A stretch of DNA of 35,687 nt, taken from the NCBI GenBank assembly GCA_002868945.1, contig PKTX01000038.1:1-35687 (forward strand), read 5' to 3'. How positions within the stretch are numbered: position 1 is the first letter of the stretch; every line of letters starts with the position of its first letter. This document shows, piece after piece, positions 17,871-25,531 of the stretch. The notes under the pieces were generated by a model. It was given only the letters and a program-made list of their open reading frames with translations, did not search any database and was not told where the DNA came from. Made by a program: the position numbers and the translations under genes. This DNA is from Desulfobulbaceae bacterium. Lineage in GTDB: Bacteria; Desulfobacterota; Desulfobulbia; Desulfobulbales; SURF-16.

Positions 17871-18299
17871 ATGCCGAAAACCAGGATCCTCTTTCTCTGC
17901 ACCGGTAATTCCTGTCGCAGCCAGATGGCCGAGGGCTGGGCCAGACACATAAAGGGCGACGAGATTGACGCCTTTTCCGCCGGCATCGAGAGACACGGCC
18001 TCAACCCGCTGGCCGTCAAGGTCATGGCCGAGGCGGGCGTTGACATCTCCGGCCACGCCTCCAAAACCATCGACGACCTGCCCACCACCCGCTTCGACCT
18101 GGTGATCACGGTCTGCGGCCATGCCGACGAAAATTGCCCCCTCTTCCCCGGCCCGGCCCGGGTCATCCACCACGGCTTTGACGATCCACCCGCCCTGGCC
18201 GCCGACGCCGCCGGCGAAGAAGAGGCCCTGGCCCATTACCGCCGGGTGCGCGACGAGATCCGCGACTATGTCCTGACCCTGCCGCAGGGCACTACCTGA
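17871..18299 (+). CDS. arsC: Thioredoxin-type arsenate reductase ArsC
   Basis: This 142-residue cytoplasmic enzyme of the low-molecular-weight phosphatase fold reduces arsenate to arsenite for export. The P-loop is C-T-G-N-S-C-R-S with nucleophile Cys10 and Arg16, and the relay pair is Cys82 and Cys89 ([10 protein letters not shown]), the same numbering as Staphylococcus aureus ArsC. The F-D-D-P-P motif lies at about 103-107. It has its own ribosome-binding site (AAAGGAAG). It detoxifies cytoplasmic arsenate and is distinct from the respiratory ArrAB encoded 12 kb downstream. Confidence 0.95.
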   Translation: MPKTRILFLCTGNSCRSQMAEGWARHIKGDEIDAFSAGIERHGLNPLAVKVMAEAGVDISGHASKTIDDLPTTRFDLVITVCGHADENCPLFPGPARVIHHGFDDPPALAADAAGEEEALAHYRRVRDEIRDYVLTLPQGTT

Positions 18300-18467
18300 A
18301 AAATTATGGGGTCACGGCTTTTGCAAAGCCTGCGACATTTGTTACGGTAAACACTCCTGTGCCTTCCTCCGGGCGATTTCACGTTTCAAGACCAAAGACA
18401 GACGATGCACTTCGGGCTGGGCAAGAGCACGGCAAAAGCCCCGGAGCAACAAAACCAAGGTCAACGG

Positions 18468-19424
18468 ATGCAAACAAAAAACACTCTCCCGGCAGGCGCC
18501 TTTTCTACAGTGCCGTGGCGCATGGCGACCCTGTTGTGCCTGGCCCTCTTGCTCCTTCTTTCTCAGGCCGGTTGCGACAGAAATGATACGACTGAAGAGC
18601 CGGTCATTCGCCTCGACAAGCTGGTTCCTTTGCCGGAAAGCTCTCCTGCCGTTGCCTCCGACAGCCTGAGAGTCGCCGTGGCCGCCATTATTTCGCCCCA
18701 AGGCACCATTCAGTCCTATCAGCCGTTTATACACTATCTGGAGAAGAAAACGGGCCGCAATATTGTCCTGGTGCAACGCAAAACGTACCAGGAGGTCAAT
18801 GACATGCTGGCTCGGGGTGTTGTCGAGGTAGCCTTTGTCTGCACAGGCGCCTATTGGGAAGGTCGCCGGGCAGGCAGCATGGACCTGCTGGTCGTTCCCC
18901 AGGTCAACGGCAAACTCACCTACCAATCCCTGCTGATCGCGCCACACCACTCCAGGGCAACCGGCATGGAAGGCTTGCGGGACAAGGTGTTCGCCTTTAC
19001 CGATCCTCTGTCAAACAGCGGTTATATGTATCCCCTCTCCGTGCTCCATAAAGCAGGAGAATCACCGGAGACCTTTTTTTCGCGCACGATTTTCACATAC
19101 AGCCATGATCGCTCCATAGTCTCGGTCATCGAAGGCATTGCCGACGGCGCGGCCGTGGACAGCATCATCTACGAATCCCTGATCCAAAAAGATCCGGAAA
19201 TCGGTAAATTGTCGAAAATCATATACCGGTCGCCGGAGTTCGGCATACCGCCGGTTGTCGTGCCCAAACATATCAAGCCGGAAACAGCCGCGCTGCTCAA
19301 AGAACTCTTTCTGGACGCCCATACCGATCCGGACGGCAGCAAGGCCCTGGCGGAGATTGGCGTGGAACGCTTTGTGGAAGCGGACGAGGCCATGTATGAC
19401 CCCTATTCCCTGGACAAAGAGTAA
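18468..19424 (+). CDS. PhnD/AioX-like arsenic oxyanion-binding lipoprotein
   Basis: This 318-residue phosphonate/oxyanion-binding protein (PhnD family) has a lipoprotein signal (hydrophobic about 18-33, lipobox L-S-Q-A-G-C, lipidated Cys36). It should sit in the periplasm anchored to the membrane. Cys125 in E-V-A-F-V-C-T-G-A-Y lies in the region where AioX-type sensors carry their As(III)-binding Cys. The stop overlaps the start of the following histidine kinase, the arrangement of sensory triads ArxX-ArxS-ArxR and ArrS-ArrK-ArrR. ATG 18468 is preferred; an upstream ATG at 18405 would place extra charged residues before the signal. The ligand (arsenate or arsenite) is inferred. Confidence 0.82.
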   Translation: MQTKNTLPAGAFSTVPWRMATLLCLALLLLLSQAGCDRNDTTEEPVIRLDKLVPLPESSPAVASDSLRVAVAAIISPQGTIQSYQPFIHYLEKKTGRNIVLVQRKTYQEVNDMLARGVVEVAFVCTGAYWEGRRAGSMDLLVVPQVNGKLTYQSLLIAPHHSRATGMEGLRDKVFAFTDPLSNSGYMYPLSVLHKAGESPETFFSRTIFTYSHDRSIVSVIEGIADGAAVDSIIYESLIQKDPEIGKLSKIIYRSPEFGIPPVVVPKHIKPETAALLKELFLDAHTDPDGSKALAEIGVERFVEADEAMYDPYSLDKE

Positions 19425-20881
19425 TGACAGACAAGCAGAACAGTTCTTGCCGCATTACCCCTGTAAAAAAACTTCTTTTAAGCGTCCCCTTGCGTGTCAA
19501 GATCCTGGGGCTGGCCATGGGCCTGATCCTGACCCTCAGCCTTGTCACCATCTTCCTTGTCCGGCAAGAACTGAACCGAAGCATCAACGCGGCCCTGCGC
19601 GAAGAAGCCACTCTGGTTGCCGGTGAACTCTCACACCAGGCCCGTGACCTCCTGCTGATCAACGATATCTTTGCCTTAAACAGCCTCTTGAAGAATATGC
19701 AGAACAACAGGCCGGATATCCGCTATATCTTTGTGCATGACAGCCGACAACACGTCCTGGCCCATACCTTTGGCAGCCTTTTTCCCATTGAGCTGCTGTT
19801 GCGACAGCAGCCCTTCCCGGGCGATGAACCCGGACCGATCACCAGGCAGATCGCCACCAGCGAAGGCCTGATCTGGGACAGTCACGCCGAGATTTTCCCC
19901 GGCGGCAACATCTATATCCGGGTGGGGGTCAAGGGGGACAACCTGCGTCGCCAACTCTCCACTCTGACCGGTGCGTTGGTGAACACCACTGCAATTGTGG
20001 CGGCAATCGGTATTGCCCTCTCCCTGTTTCTCTCCTGGCTCATTGCCAAACCGGTAACGCAACTGCTGGCCGCCACCAGGGAAATTCGGCGCGGCAACTA
20101 TGATTTTTCCCTGCCCAGGGAAGCGGATGACGAGATCGGCAAACTGATCGAAGGCTTCGGTGATATGGCGCGCTCCCTTGCCCAGGCGGAAAAGATCCGA
20201 CAGGAAAAGGAAAAGCTGCAAAAGGAGTTTCTGCAAAGACTCATGGCCGGCCAGGAGGGAGAACGCAAGCACATTGCCCGAGAGCTGCACGATCAGACAG
20301 GTCAGGCCCTGGCATCCTGCATGGTGGAGTTGAAGCTTCTCGAACAGGCCGCCGGGAGCGAGGCCCTTCAGCAGGGCATTGCCCGTCTGAAGAAATCCAT
20401 CACCAGCGAACTGGAATCCCTGCACGCCCTGGCCATGGATCTGCGTCCTTCCGTGCTCGACGACCTGGGGCTCATCCCGGCCCTGGAGATGTATATCAGC
20501 CGTTTCCAGAAACGACACCGCATAAAAATCAAACTCCGCCTGCTCGGCCCCCTTGAGGAGAGAATTGACGCCTGCGTGGAGACCTGCATCTACAGAATCA
20601 TCCAGGAATCACTTACCAATATGTCGAAATATGCCGAGGCCAGCGAGGCGGCTCTCTTTTTGGAGAGGAAACAAGAGACCATTCGTGGAGGGATCGAGGA
20701 TAACGGTATCGGCTTTGACCCAGAGGCCATTGATCCAACCAAAAGCATGGGCCTCTATGGCATGCGGGAAAGAATCGAGCTTCTGGGCGGCAAATTCAGT
20801 ATCAGCAGTGACCGGGAAATCGGCACCATGATCTCCTTTGAGTTGCCCATAAAACCGGAGGTGTGCCATGAAAAAAACTAA
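19424..20881 (+). CDS. NarX-type sensor histidine kinase of arsenic triad
   Basis: This 485-residue membrane kinase has TM1 at about 20-42, a periplasmic domain to about 180, TM2 at about 185-207, a HAMP linker (A-K-P-V-T-Q-L-L-A-A-T-R-E-I), a coiled coil, then a HisKA_3 domain with phospho-acceptor His289 (I-A-R-E-L-H-D-Q-T-G-Q-A-L). The HATPase has R-I-I-Q-E-S-L-T-N-M-S-K-Y-A and E-D-N-G-I-G-F. Its start shares one base with the stop of the lipoprotein gene, so the two are tightly coupled, and the lipoprotein presumably docks on its periplasmic domain. It overlaps the regulator gene by 14 bases. Confidence 0.88.
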   Translation: MTDKQNSSCRITPVKKLLLSVPLRVKILGLAMGLILTLSLVTIFLVRQELNRSINAALREEATLVAGELSHQARDLLLINDIFALNSLLKNMQNNRPDIRYIFVHDSRQHVLAHTFGSLFPIELLLRQQPFPGDEPGPITRQIATSEGLIWDSHAEIFPGGNIYIRVGVKGDNLRRQLSTLTGALVNTTAIVAAIGIALSLFLSWLIAKPVTQLLAATREIRRGNYDFSLPREADDEIGKLIEGFGDMARSLAQAEKIRQEKEKLQKEFLQRLMAGQEGERKHIARELHDQTGQALASCMVELKLLEQAAGSEALQQGIARLKKSITSELESLHALAMDLRPSVLDDLGLIPALEMYISRFQKRHRIKIKLRLLGPLEERIDACVETCIYRIIQESLTNMSKYAEASEAALFLERKQETIRGGIEDNGIGFDPEAIDPTKSMGLYGMRERIELLGGKFSISSDREIGTMISFELPIKPEVCHEKN

Positions 20882-21530
20882 GATCATGATCATTGACGAC
20901 CACAAGCTGCTCTCCTCCGGGCTGGCCATGCTGCTTAACGCCCAGGCCGATTACACGGTGACAGCTACACCGGACACCCCGGAGGAGGCGCTCCAACTTC
21001 TCGGCCAAGAGTGTGTGGAGCTGGTGCTACTCGACATTTCCCTGCCTGAAAAAAGCGGTCTGGAACTCCTGCCGGAAATCCTCGCCCTCTGCCCCCAGAC
21101 GCGGGTCATCATGATGACCATGCATGAAGACCAGCACTACCTGAAATCCGCCATCGCTGCCGGCGCCAGGGGCTTTGTCCTGAAAAAAGGAGTGGACATG
21201 GATCTCCTGTACGCCATTAAGGCGGTAATGAAGGGCGAGGTCTATATCCAGCCATCCATGCTCTCCGGCTTTATCACCGATGAGACGGGCGCCGCCACGG
21301 ACGACAAAAACCTTTAGGAGCACGAAAAGCTCTGGCAATTATTAAGCCCCCGCGAGCAGGAAGTTGTCCAGGGAGTTGCCAAGGGCTTTACCAGCAAGGA
21401 AATTGCCGAAAAATACTTCTTAAGTGAGAAAACCGTGGCAACCTACCGTTCCCGGGCCATGACCAAACTCGGCTTTGAAAACAGGGCCGAACTGGTTGAT
21501 TTTATCATCCGGCTGGGCAAGATCGACTGA
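20868..21530 (+). CDS. NarL-type response regulator with internal TAG
   Basis: The receiver domain (D-D-H at the N-terminus, phospho-acceptor Asp56 in L-L-D-I-S-L-P, T-M in strand 4, Lys in V-L-K-K-G) is followed at about residue 150 by TAG (21315-21317), in the linker. The same frame then continues for 70 codons with a complete LuxR-type helix-turn-helix (L-S-P-R-E-Q-E-V-V-Q-G-V-A-K-G, S-E-K-T-V-A-T-Y-R-S-R-A-M-T-K-L-G) and stops at TGA 21528-21530. Total 220 codons is exactly NarL-family length. If TAG stops translation, only a receiver of 149 residues is made and the triad has no DNA-binding output. It is partner of the upstream kinase. Confidence 0.85.
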
Positions 21531-21703
21531 GCCCGCCCTTTTTTCGCTCAACAGCCAGGGAGACGACAAGCACCATCCCTGCCGCCATCCTTGTCAGGAA
21601 AATCCCCGCACCGAAATCAAACTTTTCCCTCTACCCCCATTCCGACATTTCAGTCATAAAGAAAGCAACACCCTTCATTCTCTTCCCTCCCTTGCGGGTG
21701 TTA

Positions 21704-21747
21704 CCCGCGCCATCCCGTTTGAAAGCCAGGATGGCGCGGGCTTTTTC
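21704..21747 (+). terminator. Strong rho-independent terminator with alternative hairpin
   Basis: CCCGCGCCATCC (21704-21715) pairs perfectly with GGATGGCGCGGG (21729-21740), followed by CTTTTTCTT. Just upstream GCGGGT (21694-21699) can pair with ACCCGC (21703-21708), which overlaps the left arm, so the two stems are mutually exclusive. This ends the sensory-triad transcript or attenuates the genes downstream. Confidence 0.85.
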
Positions 21748-21785
21748 TTAACATCTCACAAAGAGAAACCACCTTCTGTCAAAAA

Positions 21786-24395
21786 ATGGCCTCCGAACTT
21801 TTCCAAAGAATCAGGGCAGGATTCAGCCGTTTATTCTTCCCGCAAAAACTGGCGGAATTTCTCTTTTCCAGAACCCTGGCCGTGGCCCTGACGGTTTTTG
21901 TAGCGGTGCTGGCCACCAGCACTCTGCTCTATGAAAAACTTCTGAAACAACAGGCTCAATCCACGGTGGCCGGTATTGCCGAACAGACCTTTACCTCCAT
22001 CAGGGAGCTGATGTTGCACGGACCGAGCCGTGATGAATTGCTGCGCTTCATCGAGGCGACCAGGGGAGCCCATGCCGAATCGCCCTACACCGTGGAAATC
22101 TATCGCAGCGAGGCGGTGATCAGGGAGTATGGTCCCATTGCGCAACCGATTGCGGATCAATATGTCCGGCAGGCCTTTACCACAGCCCGTCCCCTGATCC
22201 TCTCCCACCAGGGTATTAGCCGCCACCTCTACCCTCTGACCGGCAGCCGGTACTGCCTCTCCTGTCACGACAACAAGCCAGGTACCGTCCTGGGCCTGGT
22301 GGAGATCAAACAGCACTTGCCAGGGCTGGCCAGTCGAATGCGCAAACAGTACAGCTGGATTTTTATGGGCTACGGCCTGGCCATTATCGGTGCGGTGACC
22401 CTGATCACCAAAATGGTGGTGGGCCGGGTGGTCAATTCGGTGCACTGGTTCCAGGAAAAAGTGGACGCCATCCAGTCTGTTTCCGAATTGAGCGCCTTTG
22501 GCGAACTCTCCGCCCGGGATCTGCGTTTTTCCGAGCTGGACCAGGCCTTCGCCTCCGTGACCAGCCTAGCCGAACGGCTGCACAGGGTGGCGGTGGACAA
22601 GGAGATCCTTGAGTTTGAGATTGAATTGCTCGACAAATTCATTATCACCTCCAATGTGATCAAGGACTGGCGCACGTTCATCAAGGAACTGCTCATTGAC
22701 ATAAACAATGTTGTCGACACCTATGCCCTGCTTGCCTTCTTCCAAGAAGACGAGGAGACCTACGAACTGGACATCTTCTGGCGCAGTACACCGGCTCCCG
22801 AGCACCAGCGTCAGATGGAGGAGGTTGTCCAGGCCGAGCTCTACCGGCTCTTCCGTCTGCCCGGCGACAGCCCCCAGGTTCACATCATCCATCACGACTG
22901 CCGCTCGGATGTGCCACTGCCCGTGCACCTCTCCCGCCAGAATATCATGCTGCGCACCCGGAACCTTTTTCTCGACGCCCCCAAGGTGGGCGGTATCGTC
23001 GGCATCGGTATCCAGACCACCGTGGCTGAACAGCCTGTCTACGACATTGTTCTCAACAGCGTCCTGGCCACCATGCTCAACCTGGTGGGCTCGGTCAAGG
23101 CCATATCCAAACACACCAGGGAGCTGGAATACTACGCCTCCCGCGACCCCCTCACTCTGCTGCACAACCAGCGCATGTTCTGGGAACTCCTGGGCTACGA
23201 ATGCGGCAGGGCCGAACGCCACGACTATCAATTCGTGCTGCTGGTGATCGACCTGGACAACTTCAAAACCGTCAATGACAGGTACGGCCACGCCTTTGGC
23301 GATCTCTTTCTGCAACAGATCGCCGACACCCTGCGGCACACGGTGCGGGACGGTGATATGGTGGCCCGCTATGGCGGCGACGAATTCTGCGTGCTGCTGC
23401 CGGAAACCACAACGGCAGAGGGCATGGCCACGGCCGACCGCATAGCTCAGGCAATCGCGGCCTTGAAGCTCAGGACCAGGGAGGGGGTCAGCGTCCAGGC
23501 CACCATCTCCATGGGCATGGCCGTATTCCCGGACCATGGCCGTAGCAGCAGAGATCTCTTCCTGGTGGCCGATAATATGATGTATCGCGTCAAAGGAAGC
23601 GGCAAAGGCGCCATTGCCATACCGGAGCAGGAAGAGCTGCCTGAAATATTCAAGGGCGAAAAGGAGATCGACTTTCTCTACCAGGCCCTGGACCGGCAAA
23701 GCGTCACCCCCTTTTTCCAGCCCATCCTCGATCTGGCCAGCGGCCGTATCATCGCCCATGAACTGCTGATGCGCATTCCGGACAACAAAGGCCGTATGCT
23801 GCCTGCCGCCGCCTTTATCAAGGCTGCGGAACGAACCGGGCTCATCCACCAACTTGACCGGATCCTGCTGGAAAAGGCCTGCCAGGCCATGCATGAACAA
23901 GGTTACCAAGGCAGACTATTTGTCAACCTCTCGCCCTTATCCTTTATCAGCCAACATTTCTATGAGACCTTTAACGACACCCTGCGCAGTTACCGCATCA
24001 CCCCGGATCGCATTGTTGTCGAGGTCACTGAGCGAGAGAGCGTCAAAAGCAGGGCCCTGCTCCAGAAATTCCTGCGCCGCATGCAGGGTGACGGCTATCT
24101 CTTTGCCGTGGACGATTTCGGCTCCGGCTACTCCTCCTTCCACTATCTGAAACTCTTTGCCGTGGATTTCATTAAAATAGACGGTGAGTTTATCCGTAAT
24201 TGCCTGACAGACGCCGATTTTCTCGCCTATACCAAGAGCATTGTCACCCTGGCCAGGGAACTGCAGATTCCCACGGTGGCAGAATTCGTCGAAGATGAAG
24301 ATATCCTGAACAAAATAAAAGAGCTGGGGGTCAATTTCGGCCAGGGCTACCATATCGGTCATCCCTCCCCCCGCTTCATGGACAGGATGAGATGA
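21786..24395 (+). CDS. Haem-c sensor GGDEF-EAL cyclic-di-GMP protein
   Basis: This 869-residue inner-membrane signalling protein has TM1 at about 30-48, a periplasmic domain containing C-L-S-C-H (157-161), a c-type haem attachment site, then TM2 at about 191-212, a cytoplasmic helix/GAF-like region (about 250-450), GGDEF (Y-G-G-D-E-F, 529-534) and EAL. The EAL signature reads H-E-L-L with Glu659, then V-N-L-S, V-E-V-T-E-R-E, D-D-F-G-S-G-Y, I-K-I-D and A-E-F-V-E-D, so catalytic residues for phosphodiesterase activity appear present. It should respond to periplasmic redox or haem ligand and set cyclic-di-GMP. The ATG lacks a clear ribosome-binding site. The stop overlaps the next gene by four bases. 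Confidence 0.88.
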   Translation: MASELFQRIRAGFSRLFFPQKLAEFLFSRTLAVALTVFVAVLATSTLLYEKLLKQQAQSTVAGIAEQTFTSIRELMLHGPSRDELLRFIEATRGAHAESPYTVEIYRSEAVIREYGPIAQPIADQYVRQAFTTARPLILSHQGISRHLYPLTGSRYCLSCHDNKPGTVLGLVEIKQHLPGLASRMRKQYSWIFMGYGLAIIGAVTLITKMVVGRVVNSVHWFQEKVDAIQSVSELSAFGELSARDLRFSELDQAFASVTSLAERLHRVAVDKEILEFEIELLDKFIITSNVIKDWRTFIKELLIDINNVVDTYALLAFFQEDEETYELDIFWRSTPAPEHQRQMEEVVQAELYRLFRLPGDSPQVHIIHHDCRSDVPLPVHLSRQNIMLRTRNLFLDAPKVGGIVGIGIQTTVAEQPVYDIVLNSVLATMLNLVGSVKAISKHTRELEYYASRDPLTLLHNQRMFWELLGYECGRAERHDYQFVLLVIDLDNFKTVNDRYGHAFGDLFLQQIADTLRHTVRDGDMVARYGGDEFCVLLPETTTAEGMATADRIAQAIAALKLRTREGVSVQATISMGMAVFPDHGRSSRDLFLVADNMMYRVKGSGKGAIAIPEQEELPEIFKGEKEIDFLYQALDRQSVTPFFQPILDLASGRIIAHELLMRIPDNKGRMLPAAAFIKAAERTGLIHQLDRILLEKACQAMHEQGYQGRLFVNLSPLSFISQHFYETFNDTLRSYRITPDRIVVEVTERESVKSRALLQKFLRRMQGDGYLFAVDDFGSGYSSFHYLKLFAVDFIKIDGEFIRNCLTDADFLAYTKSIVTLARELQIPTVAEFVEDEDILNKIKELGVNFGQGYHIGHPSPRFMDRMR

Positions 24396-25528
24396 AAATT
24401 GCGGAACTTGTCCACGGGCTGCCCCATGGCGCCTTCACCATTCTGGAGTCCATGGCCGACGGTGTCTACGTCACCGATCACAAGCGTCGTATCCTCTACT
24501 GGAATCCAGCCGCAGAACGAATCACCGGCTGGTCTGCCGATCGCGTTGTGGGTCGCCCCTGCTCCGACAACTTCCTCTGCCACGAGGATTCTGCCGGCAC
24601 ACCCCTCTGCGAGGAGGAGCATTGCCCCCTGCACCGGGCCATGCTCACCGGTATTCCCTCCACTGAGCCCATCCAGGTTTTTGCCCATTGCCGTGACGGC
24701 AGCAGGCTGGCAGTGCAGGTCAATGTGGCGCCGGTACGCAACGCCACAGGTGAGGTGATCGGCGGCGTGGAAATTTTTCGCGATGTCTCGCCCCAGATGC
24801 GCGACCTGCAATATGCCCGCGCCATCCAGGCCCAGGCCATGCAGCTGCCCGCCAAGGCCGATCCGCGCCTCAGCTTTGCGGTGCGCTATCAGCCGCACGG
24901 CTTGGTGGGTGGTGATTTCTGCACCGTGGAACGGCTTGACGCCGACCGCTATGTCTTTTTTATCGCCGATGTCATGGGGCACGGCGTACAGGCAGCCCTC
25001 TACACCATGCACCTGCATGCCCTCTGGGAAAGCAATCGCCGCCTGCTGGCCAGACCGGCCTCCTTTTTCGCCACACTCAATCAGAGCCTCTGCCGCCTTT
25101 TCCAAAGAGGGCAACCCTTTGCCCACGGCACCTTCGGCCTTATTGATCTGGCCTCACGCGGGCTTATCCTGGTCAATGCCGGCGGTCCCCCCATGCTGCT
25201 GAGCACCAACAACGATGTTGTTCTGCACCAATTTGACGGCCTGCCGCTGGGCATGGACCCTGAATTTCTCTATGAAACTCAGCTCCTTCCCCTGGCCGAG
25301 GGAGACGGGCTTTTATTCTGCACCGACGGCCTTCTTAAAATACCCGACCGCCACCAAAGGAGTATGGGAGCGCATGGCCTGGCCCGGCTCGTTGAACAAC
25401 GGGGTTTCCCTGCGGATGAAGAGGCCCTCTCAAGCCTGTATCAGGAGATCCTGCAACGTTCCAACCTCATCGCTCTTGGGGATGATTGCACCATACTCGC
25501 CATCAGCTTGCATACGGAGGGGAGGTAG
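24392..25528 (+). CDS. PAS-PP2C (SpoIIE/RsbU-type) phosphatase
   Basis: This 378-residue cytoplasmic protein has an N-terminal PAS domain (I-L-E-S-M-A-D-G-V-Y-V-T-D, then I-L-Y-W-N-P-A-A-E-R-I-T-G-W, then G-G-V-E-I-F-R-D-V) and a C-terminal PP2C-type phosphatase (G-G-D-F at about 172-175, I-A-D-V-M-G-H-G-V-Q-A-A, L-F-C-T-D-G-L, G-D-D-C-T-I-L-A). Such enzymes dephosphorylate anti-sigma antagonists; no partner is encoded nearby. The start overlaps the previous stop (ATGA). The end is TAG, and the following kinase lies in the same frame one codon later, so readthrough would give a fused protein. A ribosome-binding site (GGAGG) for the kinase lies inside the 3' end. Confidence 0.87.
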   Translation: MKIAELVHGLPHGAFTILESMADGVYVTDHKRRILYWNPAAERITGWSADRVVGRPCSDNFLCHEDSAGTPLCEEEHCPLHRAMLTGIPSTEPIQVFAHCRDGSRLAVQVNVAPVRNATGEVIGGVEIFRDVSPQMRDLQYARAIQAQAMQLPAKADPRLSFAVRYQPHGLVGGDFCTVERLDADRYVFFIADVMGHGVQAALYTMHLHALWESNRRLLARPASFFATLNQSLCRLFQRGQPFAHGTFGLIDLASRGLILVNAGGPPMLLSTNNDVVLHQFDGLPLGMDPEFLYETQLLPLAEGDGLLFCTDGLLKIPDRHQRSMGAHGLARLVEQRGFPADEEALSSLYQEILQRSNLIALGDDCTILAISLHTEGR

Positions 25529-25531
25529 GGA

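Noticed and set aside
22566-23909. 447-codon open frame on the minus strand
   Set aside because: It is antisense to the GGDEF-EAL gene, whose domains and motifs are clear; long antisense frames are common in GC-rich coding DNA and it has no recognisable family motif.
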